DNA of 11,207 bases, from the NCBI GenBank assembly GCA_013365365.1, contig JABVXU010001051.1, forward strand, positions 1 to 11,207, given 5' to 3'. This DNA is from Cruorifilaria tuberocauda (Eukaryota > Nematoda > Chromadorea > Rhabditida > Onchocercidae). Positions 1 to 6,363 of this stretch are shown piece after piece. The first letter of the stretch is position 1. Every line of letters begins with the position of its first letter. Position numbers and translations under genes: made by a program. The notes beneath the pieces are model-generated. The model ran no database searches. It was not told the origin of the DNA and saw only the letters and a list, made by a program, of their open reading frames with translations.

Positions 1-268
1 TACTTTACTTTTACTTTACTTTTACTTTACTTTACATAAGACTTATTTCTTCATTCATTTTACTTTAGATTTAAATCTTTCATTCTTTTCATCAGTCAAA
101 AAAACAATCGAAAATGATATGAATTATATTACTTAACTTTACATAACTTTACATTACTTCACTTTGCTTTATAATACACTTATTTCTTTGTTCCTTTTAT
201 CTTATATTTAAATATTTCAATTTTTTTCATTCGTCAAAAAACAAACAAAAATGATATGACATATATTT
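1..268. repeat. Diverged tandem duplication with an 11-bp simple repeat
   Basis: Positions 1-33 are three exact copies of the 11-mer TACTTTACTTT, and the array is cut by the window edge. The next sequence recurs in order: a TTACATAA word, ACTTATTTCTT, a TTTAAAT word, TTTCATTC, GTCAAAAAA, then AAAATGATATGA. This series appears first at about 34-125 and again, diverged, at about 140-260. I read it as two old tandem copies of a unit near 130 bp. No coding potential is visible. Confidence 0.7.
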
Positions 269-500
269 ATTTCAGTCGATTTGTTAGTGAGAGAGACATT
301 TCGGGAATTTATGTGATAATTTTATCTTTTGCAATGCATCTGTAAAGTAAATATATTGGTATAACTGGAAGATTTATGCTTTGTTGTTTATTCAAAATTT
401 TAATTTTTGGTTTTTCATCAAAAAAAAAAAGAAAGTAAGACTAAGCTATCAAATGGATAATATACTTCTCTTGGGAGAAAGTTTTTGTGACGTTGATTTG
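269..500. other. AT-rich non-coding stretch
   Basis: No sustained open frame, RNA gene or repeat unit is visible here. There is an 11-base A run near 421-431. Nothing else can be supported. Confidence 0.6.
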
Positions 501-648
501 TTGCTTAAGTATTGACTAGATTGTCATTCTTGTAATTCCTATACGTCTATAAGAACCTTTATTGATCTTACACGAATTTTTTTACTTAAGTATTGACTAG
601 ATCATCATTCTGGTGATTCCGATACGTCGATAATAATCTTTGTTGATT
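501..648. repeat. Tandem duplication, 81-bp period
   Basis: The block at 501-568 recurs at 580-648. Both copies contain CTTAAGTATTGACTAGAT, then TCATTCT, a GATTCC/AATTCC word, ATACGTC and a TTGAT end, in the same order. The two CTTAAG words start at 504 and 585, giving a period of 81 bp. Point differences show the duplication is not recent. No open frame spans it. Confidence 0.85.
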
Positions 649-785
649 TTTATAACGATGTTATTATAGTAGTTCTTATAACTGTATTACAGGTTAAATA
701 ACAGAAATAATAAAGAATACCTTGTTTACCACCTTGTTGTATTTCCTTTTTATGACTATTGTTTGTAATGTTGAACTATGTTGAA

Positions 786-930
786 CTAGCATTTCTCGAA
801 ACTAAATTGGAATTGAATTCCACTGATCCTCGAATGATAACGTCCTCTCTCCATCCTCCTTGATATCCTCTCCCCGATATCACCAGTATTGCAGCCTCGT
901 TCTAGTGATAGCGATTTTAACAACGGACCA
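786..930. other. GC-richer island, possible relic of coding sequence
   Basis: This stretch has more C and G than its surroundings and lacks long A/T runs. On the minus strand a 69-codon frame (786-995) is open, but its N-terminal half is low-complexity hydrophobic. A second minus frame is open for about 25 codons and reads mixed, protein-like residues (EDIKEDGERTLSFEDQWNS), bounded by stops on both sides. I recognise no family. It could be a decayed exon or transposon scrap, or simply a local composition shift. I do not call a gene. Confidence 0.3.
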
Positions 931-1120
931 TCGAAAAAAAAATAATAAGTCAATAGTGAATCATGGAGATATACCAGAGATAAGCTAGCAATCAATGTAT
1001 ATTGATCGTATTGATTGTTTTATTCATGTGATGTACTTAAGCAGTTTACTCAAATTCATTTTATATAGTTGATAATACCTATTACATTGATAATTAATAT
1101 TATATTGATTAGTATATTAT

Positions 1121-1265
1121 ATTGATAATTAGTCTTTATTGCAATTTCAATCATAATCATAATCATGAAATTAATTCAAATAAACTACATATCAATAAAA
1201 CTATCGATAAGATTAATACTATTACATTGATAATTGATCTTAGTTACAATTTCAATCATAATCAT
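1121..1265. repeat. Direct repeat, 105-bp period, TTTCAATCATAATCAT words
   Basis: Positions 1121-1160 and 1226-1265 are two 40-bp copies that share ATTGATAATT and CAATTTCAATCATAATCAT, with a few substitutions between them. The short plus-strand frame at 1122-1313 lies over this repeat. It encodes only an N/H/I-rich string produced by the repeat, so it is not treated as a gene. Confidence 0.8.
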
Positions 1266-1431
1266 TATAATTTTTGTCTTCAATTTCAATCTTTCATTGT
1301 TTATTCCTTATGAATATGAATTTTTTTCTGATCATTTCTTGTAAATAGTTGTATGTTAAAGTTTTATTATGATAACAATAAGATAATGAAATGAGTTTTT
1401 ATTCTAGAAATTATATGATAATAATACAGTA

Positions 1432-1525
1432 ACGTACAATAAGACAATAAGAAGTAATACGATAAGAAATAATATAATGTACAATAGTACAATAAGAAAT
1501 AATATAATGTATAATAAGAAATAAA
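1432..1525. repeat. Short tandem repeat, 30-bp period
   Basis: The word ATAAGAAATAATATAATGTA occurs at 1462-1481 and again at 1492-1511. Related pieces (GTACAATAAG, ATAATAAGAAATAA) flank it on both sides, so it is a small decayed array with a period of about 30 bp. It is AT-rich and non-coding. Confidence 0.8.
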
Positions 1526-1570
1526 TAACAATTATCAATATAATATACGTGATCGTCTGTTTCCGTATGC

Positions 1571-1610
1571 GCGTGTGTGTGTGTATGTGTGTACAGGTGT
1601 GTGTACCTGT
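1571..1610. repeat. (GT)n microsatellite ending in a small hairpin
   Basis: An interrupted GT repeat runs from 1571 to 1604. ACAGGT (1593-1598) can pair with ACCTGT (1605-1610) across a GTGTGT loop. ACCTGT repeats once more at 1615-1620. This is a simple repeat with no assigned role. Confidence 0.75.
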
Positions 1611-1781
1611 CTGTACCTGTTCAGATTATCGAAATATATGTATATATATGGTCATTTTCATTTAGTAACCAATGATTATTGCACTCATTTCAAGCACAAA
1701 TGTCCTCATTTTATTTAAAAAAAAAATAATTCGTCTAAGTGTAATTTTTTTTTGTTTTAATGAGATGGTTCATTATGAATA

Positions 1782-1782
1782 T

Positions 1783-1816
<34 letters not shown>

Positions 1817-1830
1817 CTTTCTCCCTTTTT
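1782..1830 (+). repeat. (CT)n microsatellite in a 49-nt pyrimidine tract
   Basis: Every base from 1782 to 1830 on the plus strand is C or T. Most of the first 35 bases are CT dinucleotides and the end is T-rich. Mirror-symmetric pyrimidine tracts of this kind can form triplex (H-DNA) in vitro, which is general knowledge and not shown here. The plus-strand frame across it (1672-1893) encodes a Leu/Ser run and is an artefact. Confidence 0.9.
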
Positions 1831-2760
1831 GATTGTTTTTTTTTCGAATTGAAATTCAATTTAATAGCTGCGATAATGAGAAATTACACATAAAAGAGAG
1901 ATATAATCCTATCAAAAATGCAAAATTCGATTTTGAATTTTGAAACAATTGAAATAATCAATCAATATCTTATCGGTTAATTAATGCTTTATTAAGCAAG
2001 CATTTGAGAAAATATAAATGATGGAATCAAACCAAAACTACTTAAATCTAGTTTATATCAGCTTAACATATTGATATATCAGTGTAGTTGTTAAGCTTCT
2101 TCGATACCAATCAATTGCGTTAAGCTTTTCTGATTAAATCCTTTTAAACAATTCATATGTTTTTTTTTTGTTTGCCTCTCTTATAATTCTCATTTAATTC
2201 CACTTCCTACTATTGATTTATTGATTTTAGCTAAATTAAAAAATTTTTTTTCTCCTTACACCGCTTATGTTTCCTTCCATTTTTGGATTAAATTTAATCT
2301 TCTCTCTTTCTTCCATTCCTTAAATATATTTGTGTACAACTTTATCTTAGGAAAAAAAGAAAAAGCAAATTCATGAATTTATCCGAGGAAAATTTCCCTC
2401 AGTCCCATTTTTCGAAATTTTAAAATTCGTCAGAAAACTTTGCAATTACCTAAGAAAAAAAAATTAGTGAGTGTCATCTTTTTTTGTTTCTGAATAAATT
2501 ATTACTAATTTATAGCTGATTGATATGATGATATGATACTATCAGATATAACAATAAAAGGTCAATTTTGTATGCTTCAAAAAGTTCACATTAAAATTTT
2601 GCTAATCATCATACTATATATAGGATTAATTAATTATAGTACTTGATTAAAATTCAAGCATATCATTTCAAAAAAAAGGTATTCGTTGTTTATTTGCACT
2701 CTATTTTGGTTATTTTTTATTACCTATTTTTTTAGCCTACTTAAAATTTTAATTAGTAAT
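1831..2760. other. AT-rich non-coding stretch
   Basis: I see no gene in this 0.9-kb stretch. It holds several A and T runs of 8-10 bases and small inverted repeats. Examples are GCTTAACA (2061-2068) with TGTTAAGC (2089-2096), and CAAAATTC (1921-1928) with GAATTTTG (1935-1942). These are at the level expected in such biased sequence. Confidence 0.6.
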
Positions 2761-2774
2761 AGTTTAGTTTTGAA

Positions 2775-3010
2775 TTACACCACACGGTAGGTTTTAAACC
2801 GGAAACATACTCGGACTCTAATTTTTTGACTCACCCCTAGCGTTATGAACTTGAAGAGATGATCGGCTCCGATAAGTATGTCAGGCCGTTTCCAATAACT
2901 TTCTAGATCAACTAATTGATCCTGATCTATAATTGACGATAGATCTTAATAATTTAGGTTAACTAAGTAAGTAAACCGTATGGATATCAAGCTTGATATC
3001 CTATACTTAT
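2775..3010 (-). pseudogene. BEL/Pao retrotransposon relic (end of protease-like region)
   Basis: A minus-strand frame is open for 56 codons (2945 down to 2778), with stops at 2946-2948 upstream and 2775-2777 downstream. It contains YWKRPDILIGADHLFKFI at 2897-2844. In BEL/Pao Pol polyproteins, an aromatic residue plus W, then P-D-[IL]-L-I-G-x-D followed by an aromatic/F-I segment, marks the end of the retropepsin-like region (DUF1758 type) before the reverse transcriptase. Upstream, in another frame, LDIHTVYLLS may be an older piece of the same protein, implying a frameshift. Nothing resembling reverse transcriptase, RNase H, integrase or LTRs is visible, so only a fragment of a polyprotein normally well over 1000 residues survives. 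The match is from memory of the motif; other retroelements have a different form here (Ty3 elements typically ILGMD-like). It is non-functional. Confidence 0.62.
2978..3006. repeat. 20-bp perfect palindrome, extendable to a 14-bp arm
   Basis: GGATATCAAG (2982-2991) is followed directly by its exact reverse complement CTTGATATCC (2992-3001), with no spacer. Skipping one base (T at 3002), GTAT (2978-2981) pairs with ATAC (3003-3006), which extends the arms. It lies in the upstream part of the BEL/Pao relic on the minus strand. A second hairpin sits just to the right: ATAATCAG (3023-3030) and CTGATTAT (3037-3044) with a 6-nt loop. No function is assigned. Confidence 0.85.
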
Positions 3011-3216
3011 AATTTTGATCCTATAATCAGGACATTCTGATTATCATGGATTCTCGGAGTATGAAATAATCGTTAGAATAAAAATTCATGAAAGTGAAAG
3101 TGAAAAGTTTTTTTTTTCCTTTGAAAATTTTTCATATAGTTTCAATAGTTTGCTGCTAAACATATGTTTACTTTAACAAGCATTTTGTTTGCTTTTGTAT
3201 ATTATCCATCATTTCA

Positions 3217-3223
3217 TTCCTTT

Positions 3224-3259
<36 letters not shown>
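3217..3259 (+). repeat. (CT)n microsatellite in a 43-nt pyrimidine tract
   Basis: The plus strand is purely C/T from 3217 to 3259. A T7C3 start leads into about 13 CT dinucleotides (3230-3255). It is the second of four CT arrays within 2.5 kb, all in the same orientation. Confidence 0.9.
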
Positions 3260-3611
3260 AAAGATTTTTCAAAAGTAATTCGAATATATGTATGAATATA
3301 TGTTATATTAAAGGAATCATTTTTCATTTCATTTCTAATTTAAGTTAGACTATGAGTTTACTATTCCTCCTATATTTTACTTCTTCTTTCATTCTCCTCT
3401 TATTGTTTCATTGAATTAATTAACAAAAGCTATCTAATTACTTTTATTGCTAACAAAAATTTGCCATTAATTTAAATATAAAATTAAAATTTAAATTAAA
3501 CTTTGAAACTTTATCATGTAATAGGATATCATAGAAGATTTCTTTAATTAATCATTTTGATGATATTTAGCGATTTTCTCATCTCTTTTGTTTTTTTGAA
3601 AAAGCAAGAAA
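3260..3611. other. AT-rich non-coding stretch
   Basis: No frame, repeat unit or RNA structure stands out. There are TTAATTAA words and a run of ATTTAAAT-type sequence at about 3470-3500. Confidence 0.6.
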
Positions 3612-3651
3612 TGATAAGAGTGATAAAGCTGATAATAACAACAGTGATAAG
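3612..3651 (+). promoter_or_regulatory. Cluster of four TGATAA (GATA-factor type) words
   Basis: TGATAA occurs four times on the plus strand within 40 bp, starting at 3612, 3621, 3630 and 3645. The first three are spaced exactly 9 bp apart. TGATAA is the core of the site bound by nematode intestinal GATA factors such as ELT-2, and one copy here carries the preferred CTGATAA start. The same word is frequent throughout this AT-rich window, so the cluster may be compositional. The nearest downstream open frame starts at 3737, but that frame is itself doubtful. Confidence 0.25.
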
Positions 3652-3736
3652 AGTTTATTCATTCATATGCTTTTGCTATTGCTATATCCGTTTCCCTCTC
3701 TATCATTGATTTCGGAAATTTTCTCGCTGATTAAAA

Positions 3737-3928
3737 ATGATTATCAAAGTGCAGGAGAATTTTGAAGAGATTGAGATGAAGGGAATGAAAATAAAATTTT
3801 TGAATGGAAAGCAGAAAGAAGGCGTAAAAGAATGTGAACTGATATCTGATATCCAGATTGATATCCAACTGATATCCAATGATATCCAGTGGATGATGAA
3901 ATTGGCACATTTGAAAAAGTCAAATTGA
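3737..3928 (+). CDS. Doubtful small ORF, 63 codons, no recognised family
   Basis: ATG at 3737 opens a 63-codon frame ending in TGA at 3926-3928. The product would be hydrophilic and K/E-rich in its first half (MIIKVQENFEEIEMKGMKIK), then I/Q/D-rich through a repeat of GATATCC words (SDIQIDIQ), with no signal peptide, membrane segment or known motif. The region has few A/T homopolymers and is less T-rich than its flanks, which makes it look slightly more coding-like than other frames in the window. Frames of this length are expected by chance in 11 kb, and no splice context or homology supports it. It could also be an internal exon fragment. I keep it only as a candidate. Confidence 0.15.
   Translation: MIIKVQENFEEIEMKGMKIKFLNGKQKEGVKECELISDIQIDIQLISNDIQWMMKLAHLKKSN
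3841..3886. repeat. Five GATATC words in 46 bp
   Basis: GATATC starts at 3841, 3848, 3860, 3871 and 3881. The last four are followed by C, giving TGATATCCA-like units at irregular spacings of 7, 12, 11 and 10 bp. The last three intervals are close to one helical turn. It may be a decayed short tandem repeat or a set of phased protein sites; neither is shown. Confidence 0.6.
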
Positions 3929-4080
3929 CATTTTATCGCAGATTAATTACAAATGCTTTATCATCATGAGCAAGCATCGATAAAATAAATCATCAATTAG
4001 GTTTTAAATGATGAAATATCCGGAGAATTGAAACAAGGATGATTGTTTATGCTTCGTGGCTTTTTTACATTTCTCTTCCG

Positions 4081-4107
4081 CTTTCTCCCTCTCTCTCTCC
4101 CTCTCTC
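4081..4107 (+). repeat. (CT)n-rich pyrimidine tract
   Basis: An interrupted CT/CCT repeat of 27 pyrimidines on the plus strand. It is shorter and less pure than the other three CT arrays. Confidence 0.85.
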
Positions 4108-4222
4108 ACTCATCCTTTTATCTCTTTTAACCTCTGGTCTGGTCAATGAATAATGAAAATTAAACATAAAAAAAAAAAAAAGGAAACGAAAATATTATTT
4201 CAAGTTGCTGATTAACTTTCTT

Positions 4223-4224
<2 letters not shown>

Positions 4225-4255
<31 letters not shown>

Positions 4256-4259
4256 TTTC
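4225..4259 (+). repeat. (CT)n microsatellite, about 14 perfect units
   Basis: CT dinucleotides are uninterrupted from 4225 to 4252, and the pyrimidine tract continues to 4259. A 14-base T run ending in ATCAG follows at 4391-4409. Confidence 0.9.
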
Positions 4260-4746
4260 GATTTGTTTACTTACAAAAATATTTCTTACTTAAATATCCT
4301 ACTCAAATAAAAAAGCATTTAGTGTATTTGAGTATTGTATTGAACTTTAGAAGCATTATTAGCTACTCTTCATCTTAGCTGTTTGCTTTCTTTTTTTTTT
4401 TTTTATCAGGAACCTGTCAGTGAATTATCATTAAACATCAATATACTCTTTGATTATGGTCATTTACTTACTTGAATTGTCAACTGAATGATTATTTTCT
4501 AATAATTGATTGAAAAGGTCAAATAAAATTTAGAACCAATCAGAAGTCAAAACTTTACTCTTCCCGTTACTGTAATATTCCGATTTTGGTACATTCGAAA
4601 AAGTTATATTAGTGTTAACATTTCTCGGTATTATTATTGTTTTAAAATGTACGGTATAGTTTCAACTTCAAAGTTTAACGAACTTCAGTAATATTGATTT
4701 TTTTTTTAATAATCGATCAATCGATAATCTTTTTAATGTTAGAATT
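4260..4746. other. AT-rich non-coding stretch
   Basis: No gene is seen. It contains the T14 run at 4391-4404 and two ATCGAT words (4712-4717, 4720-4725). TTTTATCAG at 4401-4409 resembles a splice acceptor, but no open exon follows it. Confidence 0.55.
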
Positions 4747-4803
4747 AGCAAGTGAAATTAATTGATTGAGATGTGGGATAGATTTGATAATACTACTTAT
4801 GTT
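4747..4803 (+). repeat. Dispersed 57-bp repeat, copy A (source-like copy)
   Basis: Positions 4747-4795 match 6264-6312 at 48 of 49 bases, and with three mismatches the match extends to 57 bp (4747-4803 and 6264-6320). Both copies have the same orientation. Here the segment runs without interruption into the 79-bp-period repeat at 4786-4903, so this looks like its native setting. Confidence 0.9.
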
Positions 4804-4903
4804 AAGTTACTATCAGTCTTATATATCTAAGTTACGATTGATCTTATATATTCATTTTTTACTTGATGATACTATTTGAGTTAAGTTACGATTAATCTTA
4901 TAT
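4786..4903. repeat. Tandem repeat, 79-bp period, with internal sub-repeat
   Basis: Positions 4786-4824 and 4865-4903 are 39-bp relatives of the form GATxATACTA, then GTTAAGTTAC, then ATCTTATAT. The end of the unit, TAAGTTAC...CTTATAT, occurs a third time at 4828-4849. All three copies are diverged. Confidence 0.75.
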
Positions 4904-5083
4904 GTATATATATCTTTTATCATGTAATACTTCAAATCAAATATGTATTTTATTATATATTTCATTAAAATTTTCAAAGTTAAAATATCCATATAATTTT
5001 TTTTGGCATAAAATGAATGAAAGTAGAAATATTAATTGAAATTTTTTGATTTTATCAAATGATCAACAAAGTTTATACTTAAT

Positions 5084-5159
5084 TGTTTACATAATAAAAA
5101 CATAATAAAAGTTTACTCGTAAATGTTTACATAATATTAATAAATAATTTACTGTTTAC
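5084..5159 (+). promoter_or_regulatory. Three forkhead-type TGTTTAC words in 76 bp
   Basis: TGTTTAC occurs at 5084-5090, 5124-5130 and 5153-5159, all on the plus strand. The first two sit in the longer shared word TGTTTACATAATA. TGTTTAC (reverse complement GTAAACA) is the established FOXO/DAF-16 binding core. The shared flanks suggest a short duplicated unit, so the cluster may reflect repeat structure, not selection. No gene is attached to it within the window. Confidence 0.25.
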
Positions 5160-5825
5160 ATGTTTGTTTGAATCAGATAGAACTAATTTTATCTGTTTGT
5201 ATTGAAAATGAATAACATATTTCAAAGATAATATAGACTAGAAAATTTACTGTCAATAATTTTTCAAAAAGTATATTTACTATTTTAGTAGTCTATTCAA
5301 CAATCGCTGCTTCCTTACTTTTCATGGAATGATGAAAATTTGAAAATTAAATTTTTATTTTTTATTTTTGAACCGGAAAAAAAAAACATCATGAATTATT
5401 TCAATTACTTTGTATTTATTTACTTCATCAATAACTCTTTAACTCTATCATTTGATTTATTTGTTTAAATTTGTTGATAAAAGATTATCACTTAAGAAGA
5501 AAAAAAAAAACTTAACCATTTCAATTTGTGAAAAGATAAATGAAACAAGTTTAATGGTATTTGAATGAGAAAATTTACTTAGCGTAAAAAAAAAAGAAAG
5601 TAATAATATTGTGAAAAATTGGATCGAGAAATGTGGATTGAAAGAAAAATGAGCGGAAATGAAAGTCATAAATGAAGCTGTCAACATTTCCGCCCATATT
5701 TGATGATACGTTAATAAAGTCATCTTCTCTTCTCGGGATGGAGTAAAAGCTTAAAAAAAAAAAAACTATTAAATTTTAGATGAGAACATTTCAATGTGTT
5801 ATACTGAATTCATTTTGTAACATTA
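5160..5825. other. AT-rich non-coding stretch with A tracts
   Basis: No gene is supported. Runs of 9 or more A occur near 5378, 5501, 5586 and 5751 on the plus strand. The minus-strand frame 5457-5723 (88 codons) is F/S/L-rich, spans those A tracts as poly-Phe, has no motif and looks like chance. Confidence 0.55.
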
Positions 5826-6363
5826 GAAATGAAAAAAGCTCAATCACTGATGAAATATTCGCTTATTGAGAATAAGAAATTAATTTATTTAAGTTTACCT
5901 GTTTCATTTATGTATGTATGTTTTATGTGTACATATCAGTTAAGGAATTATATTAATCTGATTTATCATAAATCAATTGATAATTATTTTATCTCGAAAT
6001 GAAAGCATCAATGATGATTTATGCTTATTGAAATAATAAATTAAATAATTTATTTAAGTTTACCTGTTTCATTTATGTATGTATGTTTTATGCGTACATA
6101 TCAGTTAAGGAATTACATTAATCTGACTTATCATAAATCAATTGATAATTATTTTATCGCGAAATGAAGGAATGCTTATCAGAATAATAAATTAAATAAT
6201 TTATTTAAATTTACCTGTTTCATTTATGTATGTATGTGTAGAAAATCAGTCAAGGAAATTACAAGCAAGTGAAATTAAATGATTGAGATGTGGGATAGAT
6301 TTGATAATACTATCTATGTTGACCTAATTTATCATAAATCAATTGATCATTGTTATCGCTTCT
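5826..6363 (+). repeat. Minisatellite, three main units of about 150-165 bp
   Basis: Units begin at GCTTAT words: unit 1 at 5861-6022, unit 2 at 6023-6173, unit 3 at 6174-6363. A partial lead-in unit lies at about 5826-5860. All three share, in order, AATTTATTTAA, TTTACCTGTTTCATTTATG, TATGTATG, a TCAGT.AAGG word, and ATCATAAATCAATTGAT. Units 1 and 2 are highly similar; their TTTACCTG anchors are 165 bp apart, and those of units 2 and 3 are 151 bp apart. Unit 3 is truncated after TATGTATG and carries a foreign insert. No coding frame persists across units. Confidence 0.92.
6264..6320 (+). repeat. Dispersed 57-bp repeat, copy B, inserted in minisatellite unit 3
   Basis: This segment interrupts unit 3 between its AATTACA and TGAC words. 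Unit 2 has only six bases (TTAATC) at that point. It is a near-identical copy of 4747-4803 in the same orientation. The flanking minisatellite sequence resumes at once on the right with TTATCATAAATCAATTGAT. Confidence 0.88.

Noticed and set aside
1122..1893. Plus-strand frames at 1122-1313 and 1672-1893
   Set aside because: The first translates an AT-rich direct repeat into N/H/I strings; the second translates the CT microsatellite into a Leu/Ser run.
2982..3001. Possible vector polylinker (adjacent EcoRV and HindIII-type sites)
   Set aside because: AAGCTTGATATC also occurs in common cloning polylinkers, but the bases on both sides do not match one, and the palindrome is symmetric, which the polylinkers are not.
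4150..4182. A run after GAAAATTAAACAT as a retroposed poly(A) tail
   Set aside because: No gene-like or element-like sequence precedes it and no flanking duplication is evident. A runs of this size are frequent in the window.
4390..4410. T-run followed by ATCAG as a splice acceptor
   Set aside because: All three frames after it close quickly and no matching donor or exon can be supported. T runs ending in AG are common here by chance.
5457..5723. 88-codon minus-strand frame
   Set aside because: It is F/S/L-rich with a poly-Phe run from A tracts, and it has no motif and no splice or start context. Frames of this length are expected in this composition.
5826..6363. CRISPR-like or terminal-repeat array
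   Set aside because: The units are about 150-190 bp and contiguous without distinct spacers, and the genome is clearly eukaryotic.
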